Assembly (NCBI RefSeq): GCF_004153445.1
Contig: NZ_SDQC01000002.1
Span: 434,001 to 498,000 of the forward strand
Length of the DNA stretch: 64,000 nucleotides
From: Allopusillimonas soli
Lineage (GTDB): Bacteria > Pseudomonadota > Gammaproteobacteria > Burkholderiales > Burkholderiaceae_B
Direction of reading: 5' to 3'
In this document: piece after piece, positions 20,356 to 28,222 of the stretch
Layout of the letters: each line of letters starts with the position of its first letter
How positions within the stretch are numbered: the first letter of the stretch is position 1
Position numbers and translations under genes: made by a program
Notes under the pieces: model-generated
What the model saw: the letters and a program-made list of their open reading frames with translations, nothing else
The model's database searches: none
Told to the model about the DNA's origin: nothing

Positions 20356-20742
20356 TCAGATGACGACGACCGCTTCCACTTCGAACTGGGCGCCCTTTGG
20401 CAGGCTTGCCACGCCCAGCGTGGAACGCGCGGGGAAAGGCTGGGGAATGATATCCGCCATGATCGCGTTGGCGCTGGCAAACTTGCTGAGGTCCGTGAGG
20501 AAAAGAGTAAGCTTGACGATGTTATCAAGCGTGCCGCCTGAAGCCTCGACCACAGCCTTCATATTGGCGAAAGCCTGGCGAACCTGCCCTTCAAAGTTCT
20601 CGGAGACCAGATCTCCGGTACCGGGCTCAAGGCCAATCTGGCCCGACAGATAGATGGTCTTGCCGCCGGTTACTGCGACTGCCTGGGAGTACGGGCCGAC
20701 CGCAGCTGGCGCGGCGTCGGTATGAATAATTTCTTTAGCCAT
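20356..20742 (-). CDS. ridA: RidA/YjgF reactive intermediate (enamine/imine) deaminase
   Basis: A 128-residue protein of the YER057c/YjgF/UK114 family. It hydrolyses 2-aminoacrylate and similar enamines made by PLP enzymes to ketoacids. The N-terminus (AKEIIHTDAAPAAVGPYSQAV), LSGQIGLEPGTG and the conserved Arg in FPARSTLGVASLP (the substrate carboxylate ligand) are present. It acts as a trimer in the cytoplasm by family precedent. I start at the ATG at 20742, three codons inside the longer frame. First gene of a ridA-recG-oxyR unit; its upstream region carries several palindromes. Confidence 0.94.
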   Translation of the reverse strand: MAKEIIHTDAAPAAVGPYSQAVAVTGGKTIYLSGQIGLEPGTGDLVSENFEGQVRQAFANMKAVVEASGGTLDNIVKLTLFLTDLSKFASANAIMADIIPQPFPARSTLGVASLPKGAQFEVEAVVVI

Positions 20743-20762
20743 GCAGAGCATCCTTTAGCCTG

Positions 20763-20804
20763 AATTTCAATAGAAACAACTATTGAAGTTTAAACTGCTA
20801 TAGC
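20763..20804. promoter_or_regulatory. Cluster of palindromes in the ridA upstream region
   Basis: An inverted repeat TTCAATAG-AAACAA-CTATTGAA (20766-20787, extendable with wobble pairs to 20763-20790) overlaps a 10-base palindrome AGTTTAAACT (20787-20796) and abuts GCTATAGC (20797-20804). It starts 21 bases before ridA in an AT-rich island. It could be an operator array or a 5'-leader hairpin of the ridA-recG-oxyR transcript. No regulator is known to me for this exact sequence. Confidence 0.45.
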
Positions 20805-20829
20805 TAAAGTTAAAAGCTCTTTATGCCGC

Positions 20830-20855
20830 AAGGGGCGGCGTACTGAAAGCCCCTT
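20830..20855 (-). terminator. Hairpin downstream of fpr
   Basis: A 7-bp stem AAGGGGC/GCCCCTT with a 12-base loop lies 44 bases past the fpr stop. There is no convincing T-run on the minus strand, so it is only a candidate terminator separating fpr from ridA. Confidence 0.35.
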
Positions 20856-20898
20856 CTTCGCGCGCCGCGGCAAACGCCAACTTACGTTCCGGGCGGCT

Positions 20899-21675
20899 TT
20901 ATTTGTCGACGAATGCTCGTTCCACGACATAATCACCCGGCTGCCCCACACCGGGCGACACCACGAAGCCCCGCTTATCCAGCATGCCACCCACATCCGC
21001 AAGCATGGCCGGGCTGCCGCAGAGCATGGCACGGTCGAGCCCGGGGTCTAGGGGCGGCAGACCGATATCCTGAAACAGGCGGCCTGTATCCACGACATGC
21101 GTGATGCGGCCTTGGTTGCGGAAAGGCTCACGCGTGACGGTTGGGTAGTAGATGAGTTGGTCGCGGACCAGTTCGCCGAAGTATTCGTTGGCGGGCAGCT
21201 CCTGCTGGATGTAGTCCGCATAGGCCAATTCGCTCTTGAAACGTACGCCGTGCAGCAGCACTACTTTCTCGAAACGCTCGTAGATGTCGGGATCCTTGAT
21301 GATGCTCATGAAGGGTGCCAGCCCGGTGCCGGTGGCGAAGAGGTAGAGATGCCGGCCCGGTTTCAGGTCGTCGACTACCAGCGTCCCGACCGGCTTGCGG
21401 CTGACCAGGATGGAGTCGCCCTCTTTGAGGTGCTGCAGGCGCGAGGTAAGCGGGCCGTTCTGCACTTTGATGCTGAGAAATTCGAGATTGTCTTCGTAGT
21501 TGGCGCTGGCAATGCTGTACGCCCGCATGAGCGGCTTGCCGTCGACTTCCAGGCCAAGCATGACGAAATGGCCGTTGTGAAAACGCAAAGCCGGATCGCG
21601 CGTGGTGGTAAAGGAAAACAAGGTGTCGTTCCAGTGACGGACACTAAGAACCTGCTCGGTATTGAAAGCTGCCAT
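20899..21675 (-). CDS. fpr: Ferredoxin/flavodoxin--NADP(+) reductase
   Basis: A 258-residue FAD enzyme that transfers electrons between NADPH and ferredoxin or flavodoxin, supporting Fe-S and radical-SAM chemistry and stress responses. FAD-binding MRAYSIASANYED and NADP-binding FATGTGLAPFMSI are visible, and the C-terminus ends YVVERAFVDK as in bacterial subclass I FPRs. The length equals the usual 258 when the ATG at 21675 is used instead of nine codons upstream. It is divergent from the iron importer fbpABC across a 303-base region with a Fur-like site. Confidence 0.95.
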   Translation of the reverse strand: MAAFNTEQVLSVRHWNDTLFSFTTTRDPALRFHNGHFVMLGLEVDGKPLMRAYSIASANYEDNLEFLSIKVQNGPLTSRLQHLKEGDSILVSRKPVGTLVVDDLKPGRHLYLFATGTGLAPFMSIIKDPDIYERFEKVVLLHGVRFKSELAYADYIQQELPANEYFGELVRDQLIYYPTVTREPFRNQGRITHVVDTGRLFQDIGLPPLDPGLDRAMLCGSPAMLADVGGMLDKRGFVVSPGVGQPGDYVVERAFVDK

Positions 21676-21978
21676 ATCCAGAAATGAAAAACGGCCCGGC
21701 ACAAGAAGAAACCCGCGGGCACCGGCCCTATTTTAGCCCACGGCAGCCGACACCCCCTTGCGGGGAATGATACGCGGCCAAGTGGCGAACACGAGAGCAG
21801 CCGGCGCGCCGCGGTTCAAGCTTACAAAAAGTTGAAAACATGCGCCGAGTCTGTTATCTTTCCGATATCTTACATGAGAATCATTATTGTTTAAAACCAG
21901 GCTTGCGGGCGAGTCAGCCCCGCCCTCTTGCTGTCATTTGTCCCCTTCCCCTGCAACACTGCGGAGTACGCTTCCCCC
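21676..21978. other. Intergenic region between divergent fpr and fbpA
   Basis: This 303-base gap holds no gene I can support. The part near fpr is GC-rich. The part from about 21820 to 21895 is AT-rich and contains the Fur-box-like sequence described separately, so it probably carries the fbpA promoter and possibly that of fpr. Confidence 0.6.
21870..21888 (+). promoter_or_regulatory. Fur-box-like operator upstream of fbpABC
   Basis: TTACATGAGAATCATTATT matches 13 of 19 positions of the classic Fur consensus GATAATGATAATCATTATC, with the right half (AATCATTAT) perfect. It lies about 90 bases before the fbpA start, in front of a ferric iron importer, where iron repression by Fur is expected. 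Confidence 0.65.
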
Positions 21979-23025
21979 ATGTTCACATCCGTCACGTCCA
22001 AGTCCCTGCGCATCGTCGCATTCTCGGGCGCGCTTGCGCTGTCCGCCTTCGCCGCACCCGCTCATGCGGCCGAAGTCAATCTCTACACCACGCGCGAGCC
22101 GGGCCTCATTCAGCCCCTGCTTGCACAATTCACCCAGGATACCGGTGTCAAGGTCAACACTGTCTTCGTCAAGGATGGCCTTATAGAGCGCGTAAAGGCC
22201 GAGGGAGACAAATCACCGGCCGACATCCTCATGACAGTCGACATCGGCAACCTGCTCGACCTGGTGCAGGCCGGCGTTACCCAACCGGTGGATTCGGCCA
22301 TCCTACAGGAAACCATTCCCGCCAACCTGCGCGGGGCCGACCATCACTGGTTCACCCTGTCGCTGCGTGACCGCGTTGCCTATGTCGCAAAAGACATAGA
22401 CCTGAACGCCATTACCTACGAGGACTTTGCCGACCCGAAATGGAAAGGCAAGGTGTGCATACGGTCGGGCCAGCATCCATACAACACCGCGCTCATCGCT
22501 GCCATGATCGCCCACGACGGCCTGAAAGCCACCGAAACCTGGCTTCGCGGCGTCAAGGCCAATCTGGGACGCCCCGCCGCAGGCGGCGACCGGGATGTGG
22601 CGCGTGACATACTGGGTGGCATTTGCGACATCGGCATCGCCAACGCCTATTATGTGGGGCGCATGAAAAATGCAGAGCCCGGCACCGATGCCCGCAAATG
22701 GGGCGATGCCATCAAGGTAGTGCGCCCCACCTTTGCCAACGAGAAAAGCAAAGGCACTCATGTCAATATTTCCGGCGCCGCGGTTGCCAAGCATTCTCCC
22801 AATCGCGACAACGCCATCAAGCTGCTCGAATACCTTGTATCCGACAAGGCCCAAAGCATGTATGCCAATGCCAACTACGAATATCCCATCAAGCAGGGCG
22901 TCGAGCTCGACCCCGTTGTAGCAAGCTTCGGCGAACTCGTAATCGACCCGTTGCCGCTTACTGAAATCGCAAAACATCGCAAGGAAGCCAGCGAGCTGGT
23001 AGATAAAGTTGGCTTCAACAATTAA
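21979..23025 (+). CDS. fbpA: Ferric iron ABC transporter periplasmic binding protein
   Basis: A 348-residue iron-binding protein of the FbpA/FutA/SfuA type. A signal peptide ends at APAHA (about residue 30). The mature protein begins AEVNLYTTREPGLIQPLL. The adjacent Tyr pair that binds Fe(III) is in IANAYYVGRM, and SGQHPYN plus NISGAAVAKHSPN are conserved in the family. I chose the ATG at 21979, which gives a normal signal peptide; 17 codons lie upstream in frame. It hands Fe(III) to FbpB. First gene of fbpABC and probably Fur-repressed. Confidence 0.93.
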   Translation: MFTSVTSKSLRIVAFSGALALSAFAAPAHAAEVNLYTTREPGLIQPLLAQFTQDTGVKVNTVFVKDGLIERVKAEGDKSPADILMTVDIGNLLDLVQAGVTQPVDSAILQETIPANLRGADHHWFTLSLRDRVAYVAKDIDLNAITYEDFADPKWKGKVCIRSGQHPYNTALIAAMIAHDGLKATETWLRGVKANLGRPAAGGDRDVARDILGGICDIGIANAYYVGRMKNAEPGTDARKWGDAIKVVRPTFANEKSKGTHVNISGAAVAKHSPNRDNAIKLLEYLVSDKAQSMYANANYEYPIKQGVELDPVVASFGELVIDPLPLTEIAKHRKEASELVDKVGFNN

Positions 23026-24679
23026 GCCGCAGCATCACCCAGGGTGGCCTCTGGCCGCCCTTTTCATTGCTGCCTGTGTCCTGGCGCCCGTCGTGGCGCT
23101 CGGATGGTTTGCCATGCACGGCGAAGCCGGCCATTGGGCCCATCTGCTCGAGTTCGTTCTTCCGACAGCGCTGCGTAATACCGTGCTTCTGCTGCTAGGC
23201 GTGGGCATCCTGGCTGCCTGCCTGGGTGTCGGCAGCGCCTGGCTGGTTACCGCCTACGATTTTCCCTTGCGGGCCATGCTGTCTTGGGCGCTGCTGCTGC
23301 CACTGGCCGTACCTACCTATATCGTGGCGTTCGCCTATCTTGACATTCTGCATCCACTCGGCCCCATACAGACACTGGTGCGTGACCTCCTCGGATACGA
23401 TAGCCCACGCCAGTTTCGCCTGCCCGATTTGCGTTCCCTGCCTGGCGCTATTTTCCTGCTTGGGTTTGTCCTTTACCCCTACGTATACCTGAGCACACGC
23501 ATCATGTTCTCCACGCAGTCCGCCAGCCTGCTCGAGGCCGCACGCACGCTTGGCGCCACCGGTCGCAGCACTTTTTTCCGCGTGGCGCTGCCCATGGCGC
23601 GGCCAGCCATCGCGGTCGGCGTCAGTCTTGCCCTGCTCGAAACACTCAACGACATTGGCGCATCCGAGTTTCTCGGTGTACAGACACTCACCGTATCCGT
23701 CTATACCACCTGGATTACACGCAATGATCTTGCAGGCGCCGCCCAGATTGCCCTGGCCATGCTGGTCATCGTAGCGGCGCTGGTCATGCTGGAGCGGCAC
23801 GGGCGGCGGCGCCAACGCTATGCCGACACCCAGCGCACCCGCAATATCCGGCCCCTGGGACTTCGCGGCGGCGCAGGCGTCCTTGCCTGCCTGCTGGGCA
23901 GCCTGCCTGTCATCATCGGATTCATCGCCCCTGCCCTGTATCTGCTCGACGCGACCCTAACGCGCCTGCATCAGGTCGGAGGCGTGTCAGAGCAGTTGCT
24001 ACGCAGCGCTGGAAATACCTTGTACGTCGCATTGGCAGCAACCCTGCTTACTGTGATCTGTGGCCTCATTGTGGCCTGGGCCGCACGCATCACAAGACAG
24101 GCCCGGGCGAGCAAAGGCTGGTTGGTGCGTACCGGGGCGCGCATCGCCACCAGTGGCTATGCACTGCCCGGGACCGTCCTGGCCATTGGGCTGCTCATGC
24201 CATTCATATTCGTGGATCGTCTCATTGCCCATCTTTGGACCATGCTGGGGCATGCGGATCCGGGACTGGTGCTCATGGGCAGCAGTGCGGCGCTTGTCGT
24301 GGCCTATGCCATCCGCTTCCTGGCTATCTCCATCGGCAGTGTCGAAGCCGGCCTCGCCCGCATCCCCCCCTCCATGGAGCAGGCCGCCCGCCTGCTAGGC
24401 GAGCGCCCCGCGGGCGTGTTGCGGCGCATTCATCTGCCGCTGCTCCGGCCAGCGCTGGGCGCATGTGCCCTGCTGATATTCGTCGATGCCATGAAAGAGC
24501 TGTCTGCAACGCTGTTATTGCGTCCAGTCAATTTCGATACGCTTGCAACCTGGCTATATGCCGAAGCCGCGCGCGGCACCTACGAGGAAGGCGCGATTGC
24601 CGCACTGGCCATTGTCATTGCGGGGCTGCTGCCTGTAATCATCCTGGCGCGCACGCAGTTGCGTGTCACACGCAGATAG
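23009..24679 (+). CDS. fbpB: Ferric iron ABC transporter permease (fused two-domain)
   Basis: A 556-residue inner-membrane permease with two tandem six-helix domains, as usual for FbpB/SfuB. EAA coupling loops occur in both halves: SLLEAARTLGATGRSTFFRVALP and SMEQAARLLGERPAGVLRRIHLP. The likely start is the TTG at 23009, which overlaps the end of fbpA by 17 bases and places the first hydrophobic segment (WPLAALFIAACVLAPVVALGWF) at about residues 13-34. The next ATG would lie at the end of that helix. It moves Fe(III) using FbpC. Confidence 0.92.
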   Translation: MASTIKPQHHPGWPLAALFIAACVLAPVVALGWFAMHGEAGHWAHLLEFVLPTALRNTVLLLLGVGILAACLGVGSAWLVTAYDFPLRAMLSWALLLPLAVPTYIVAFAYLDILHPLGPIQTLVRDLLGYDSPRQFRLPDLRSLPGAIFLLGFVLYPYVYLSTRIMFSTQSASLLEAARTLGATGRSTFFRVALPMARPAIAVGVSLALLETLNDIGASEFLGVQTLTVSVYTTWITRNDLAGAAQIALAMLVIVAALVMLERHGRRRQRYADTQRTRNIRPLGLRGGAGVLACLLGSLPVIIGFIAPALYLLDATLTRLHQVGGVSEQLLRSAGNTLYVALAATLLTVICGLIVAWAARITRQARASKGWLVRTGARIATSGYALPGTVLAIGLLMPFIFVDRLIAHLWTMLGHADPGLVLMGSSAALVVAYAIRFLAISIGSVEAGLARIPPSMEQAARLLGERPAGVLRRIHLPLLRPALGACALLIFVDAMKELSATLLLRPVNFDTLATWLYAEAARGTYEEGAIAALAIVIAGLLPVIILARTQLRVTRR

Positions 24680-24724
24680 CCCGACGCCATCAAGCACAAC
24701 CCAACTCTGTCATACCGCCACGCC

Positions 24725-25513
24725 ATGCCAGCATTGCTTCATCTGAACGATATTTCGCTTGCCTATGAAACCGAGCAAGGCCTGCAGCCAGCCGTGAGCG
24801 GTCTGACCCTCGGTATCGACAAAGGATGCATCGCCTGTCTCCTGGGCGCCTCCGGTTGCGGCAAGACCAGTGTGCTGCGCGCTATTGCAGGATTTGAGCC
24901 GCTGCGCTCCGGCAGCATTACGCTGGAAGGAGCCGTACTGTCCAGCGTGGGCCAGGGCGTGCCTCCCGAGCAGCGCCGAGTCGGCATGATGTTCCAGGAT
25001 TACGCACTATTTCCCCATCTCACGGTAGAGGGCAATATCGCCTTTGGTCTGCGCCGCTGGGACAAAACAAAGCGTCGCGGCCGTGTGTCTGATCTGCTGG
25101 CGCTAATCGGCCTCGACGGCATGGCGCAACGCTATCCTCACGAGCTTTCGGGTGGCCAGCAACAGCGCGTGGCGCTCGCGCGCGCACTCGCGCCGGAGCC
25201 CGAGCTACTGCTGCTCGACGAGCCCTTCTCGAATCTCGATATAGACACGCGCGAGCACCTGGCTTTCGAGCTACGAGACATCCTCAAGACTACAGGGCAT
25301 ACCGCTATTCTTGTGACGCACAACCAGGCTGAGGCATTCGCCATCGCTGACCGCATCGGCGTCATGCGCGATGGCGGAATAGTCCAGTGGGATACGCCCT
25401 ATGCATTGCATCACCATCCCATCGACGACTTCGTGGCCGGCTTCATACGTCGCGAAGCCCTCATGGCGCAACGCGCGCAGGCTTATCTGCGGGGCATGCA
25501 GGAACAGGCTTAG
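24725..25513 (+). CDS. fbpC: Ferric iron ABC transporter ATPase
   Basis: A 262-residue ABC ATPase. Walker A GASGCGKTSVL, Q-loop MFQDYALFPHL, signature LSGGQQQRVALARA, Walker B LLLLDEPFSNLDID and H-loop ILVTHNQAEAFAIA are complete. It is about 90 residues shorter than the usual ~350-residue FbpC and lacks the C-terminal regulatory domain. Last gene of fbpABC, 45 bases after fbpB. Its TAG stop overlaps the stop of the convergent ntrC gene. Confidence 0.92.
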   Translation: MPALLHLNDISLAYETEQGLQPAVSGLTLGIDKGCIACLLGASGCGKTSVLRAIAGFEPLRSGSITLEGAVLSSVGQGVPPEQRRVGMMFQDYALFPHLTVEGNIAFGLRRWDKTKRRGRVSDLLALIGLDGMAQRYPHELSGGQQQRVALARALAPEPELLLLDEPFSNLDIDTREHLAFELRDILKTTGHTAILVTHNQAEAFAIADRIGVMRDGGIVQWDTPYALHHHPIDDFVAGFIRREALMAQRAQAYLRGMQEQA

Positions 25514-27111
25514 TCCAGGCCCAATTCCTTGCACTTGCGCGTCAGGGTATTGCGCCCTATGCCCAGGCGCTGCGCCGCCTCCATGCGGCGTCCGCGGCTG
25601 TAGCCCAGTGCTGTAGCAAGCAATATCCGCTCGAACTCGCGCGTGAGGGTTGCCATGATGGCAGGTTCCTGACGCGCGAGACGCGTCAAGGCTTCCTGTT
25701 CCAGCAGATTCAACCAGGCATGCTCAGCCGCGCTTTCCAAGGGCGCTGCCGGCAAGCCTGCATCGCCCGGTCCATGCGCGACACCGCCCTCGCCCAGGCC
25801 CCCATGGTGAGCACTTGCTGCCGTTGCCGGCGCATGTTGCGGTGGTGCACGAAGCAGTTCTGGCGGCAGATCCTTGGCCTCGATGTACTGGCCGGATGAC
25901 ATAACCGTCAGCCATTGGCAGAAGTTTTCCAGCTGCCTGATGTTGCCCGGATAATCGAACGCCTGCATCGCCCGCAAGGCATCGGGCGTAAGGTGACGCA
26001 CAGGCACGCCGAGGTCCTGGGCGCTGTTGCGCATGAAAAGGCCGATCAGCGCGGGAATATCCTCTTTGCGTTCGCGCAAAGGCGGCAGCCGCAGCCTGAT
26101 GACGTTCAACCGGTGAAAAAGGTCTTCCCGAAACCGGCCTTCAGCCACACGCTGCTCGAGCGGCTGATGCGTGGCGGCCACGATGCGCACATCGGCATGC
26201 ACGGCCTGGGATCCACCGACCCGGTAAAAGCTGCCTTCGGCCAGCACGCGCAACAGGCGCGTTTGCAGGTCGAAAGGCATGTCACCAATTTCATCAAGAA
26301 AGAGCGTGCCGCCGCGGGCCTCCTCGAAACGTCCGCGTCGCTGTTGGGTGGCTCCGGTAAATGCGCCCCGCTCGTGGCCGAACAGTTCGGCCTCAAGCAA
26401 GTCCTTGGGGATGGCGGCCGCGTTCAGCGCAATGAAGGGGCCTTCGGCGCGATTGCTGTGCGTATGCAGCGAACGGGCAATCAATTCCTTGCCGGTACCT
26501 GACTCGCCGGTAATCAGCACGGTGACGCTGGATGAAGCCAGGCGACCAATGGCTCGGAACACCTCCTGCATGGCGGGCGCAGATGATTGCATCATGATGC
26601 GGCCCACGCCGCTGCGCTGTGAGGCATGCGCTGCCCCTTCCAGCCCTGCCGGCAGCGCTACGCCGGGCTGCCCAGGCTCTTGCCCCCCCGCCGAAGACGG
26701 CGTACCCGCATCGGCGGGGCCGCCCTGCGTCCGTGCTCCAGTATCCGGGCTACTGGAACGCAACGCGCGCTGGATCAGTGCGACGGCTGCATTCAGATCG
26801 AAGGGCTTGGGCAGATAGTCAAAAGCGCCTTTCTGAAACGCCGCGACAGTGCTGTTCAGATCAGTAAAAGCGGTCATGACGATGACAGGCAAACCAGGAT
26901 AATCCTGCTTGATGCGGTGCAAAAGGCTCAGGCCGTCCTGTCCGGGCATCCGGATATCCGTTACAAGCACCGACGGCGTCTCGTGCTCTAGGGCCGTCAT
27001 CATTTCGGCAGCCGAAGCAAAACCCTGCACCGCCAGGTCGGCCCGGGCAAGCGCCTTTTCCAGTACCCAGCGGATACTCTGGTCGTCATCGACGATCCAT
27101 ACTGGTTTCAT
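25510..27111 (-). CDS. ntrC: Nitrogen response regulator NtrC (NR I)
   Basis: A 533-residue sigma-54 activator. The receiver domain is residues 1-118 with phosphoacceptor Asp52 (VTDIRMPG). The AAA+ domain begins about residue 172 with Walker A TGESGTGKE (near 201-209), GAFTGA at 249-254 (sigma-54 contact) and Walker B TLFLDEIGDM. A Fis-type HTH ends the protein (RRMEAAQRLGIGRNTLTRK). It is about 60 residues longer than E. coli NtrC owing to Ala/Gly/Pro-rich linkers at about 119-170 and 419-460. Its ATG overlaps the ntrB stop. It should activate glnA from the sites at 29.76 kb. Confidence 0.96.
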   Translation of the reverse strand: MKPVWIVDDDQSIRWVLEKALARADLAVQGFASAAEMMTALEHETPSVLVTDIRMPGQDGLSLLHRIKQDYPGLPVIVMTAFTDLNSTVAAFQKGAFDYLPKPFDLNAAVALIQRALRSSSPDTGARTQGGPADAGTPSSAGGQEPGQPGVALPAGLEGAAHASQRSGVGRIMMQSSAPAMQEVFRAIGRLASSSVTVLITGESGTGKELIARSLHTHSNRAEGPFIALNAAAIPKDLLEAELFGHERGAFTGATQQRRGRFEEARGGTLFLDEIGDMPFDLQTRLLRVLAEGSFYRVGGSQAVHADVRIVAATHQPLEQRVAEGRFREDLFHRLNVIRLRLPPLRERKEDIPALIGLFMRNSAQDLGVPVRHLTPDALRAMQAFDYPGNIRQLENFCQWLTVMSSGQYIEAKDLPPELLRAPPQHAPATAASAHHGGLGEGGVAHGPGDAGLPAAPLESAAEHAWLNLLEQEALTRLARQEPAIMATLTREFERILLATALGYSRGRRMEAAQRLGIGRNTLTRKCKELGLD

Positions 27112-28178
27112 GATGGATGCTCCATGGGCAGAATCATGCGAAACTCGGTACAGTCAGGATGCGATACGAGCTCAATCATGCCGCCATGCTGTTGGGCGAA
27201 CTCCTGCGCCAGACTCAAGCCTAAACCTGTGCCATGGGGCCGCCCTGTGACCAGGGGATGAAAAATTCGCTCACGCAGCTCGGGCGGCACGCCAGGCCCG
27301 TTGTCGACGACTGAAACAATCAGGCCCAAACGAGCCTGGTGAGTGCCGAGCAGCAGTTGGCGCCCCACACGAGTGCGCAGAATGATACGCGGTGGCGCCG
27401 ACATGGCGGCCACGTCCCGAGGCGCCGACTCGCTGAGCGCCTGGGCCGCATTGCGCGCCATGTTCAGCAGCGCCTGAAGCAGGCGCTCGAAATCACCGCA
27501 CAGATCGGGCACGGAAGCATCGTAGTCGCGCAACACGTCAATGTCCGGAAACTCGGCGCTGACCAGCTTATGGACGCGGTCGCATGCTTGATGGATGTTG
27601 AACTTACGCTTTTGCAGCGAGTCGCCCTGCGGAGAAATCAACCGGTCGACCAGGCTGGCCAGCCTGTCCGCCTCCGCCATGATCACACCGGTGTACTCGC
27701 GCAGCGCGTCGCTGTACAGCTCACTGTCAAGCAATTGCGCTGCACCCCGTATGCCACCTAGCGGGTTCTTTATTTCATGCGCCAGATTGCGCAGCGATTC
27801 GCGCTGTGCGGCCAGTTCCTCGCCCAATTGCCGATGCCGATCCAGGAGCAGATGATGCTCCATGGGTCGGGCCTCCAGCAGGGCCGCCCATGGCTGGCCC
27901 TGCAACGGCACTATTGCCAGGCTGATCATGTGAGGGCCCGAGGTGCCCGCCATGACCAAATCCTGGCGCAGTGTGCCGAAACGCCCCTTCAGCGCTTCCG
28001 GCAGACGAGCCTGCAACGCTTCGTCCGCACCGAGCAACTGCTGTACATTTTGGCCGCGCAACTGGCGTCGCGACTGGCCGAACAGCTCTTCAGCGGCCAC
28101 ATTGGCGTGTTCGATGGCGCCCTGCCCGTCAAGGAACAGAACGGCCGTCGAAAGCAGATCGCAGCTGGTTACATCCAT
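27108..28178 (-). CDS. ntrB: Nitrogen sensor histidine kinase/phosphatase NtrB (NR II)
   Basis: A 356-residue cytosolic kinase that phosphorylates NtrC and is controlled by PII. The N-terminal PAS-like domain (about residues 5-110) begins DVTSCDLLSTAVLFLDGQGAIE. The H-box is NLAHEIKNPLGGIRGAAQLL, the N-box LLNMARNAAQAL and the G2 motif GRPHGTGLGLSLAQEFA. I prefer the ATG at 28178 over in-frame codons at 28196 or 28223 because it gives the usual N-terminus. It lies 44 bases after glnA and overlaps ntrC by an ATGA. No transmembrane helix. Confidence 0.95.
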   Translation of the reverse strand: MDVTSCDLLSTAVLFLDGQGAIEHANVAAEELFGQSRRQLRGQNVQQLLGADEALQARLPEALKGRFGTLRQDLVMAGTSGPHMISLAIVPLQGQPWAALLEARPMEHHLLLDRHRQLGEELAAQRESLRNLAHEIKNPLGGIRGAAQLLDSELYSDALREYTGVIMAEADRLASLVDRLISPQGDSLQKRKFNIHQACDRVHKLVSAEFPDIDVLRDYDASVPDLCGDFERLLQALLNMARNAAQALSESAPRDVAAMSAPPRIILRTRVGRQLLLGTHQARLGLIVSVVDNGPGVPPELRERIFHPLVTGRPHGTGLGLSLAQEFAQQHGGMIELVSHPDCTEFRMILPMEHPS

Positions 28179-28222
28179 GGCCCGCCCCGCAAGCATACAG
28201 GCGGCTTCGGGCCGCCCGCCCA

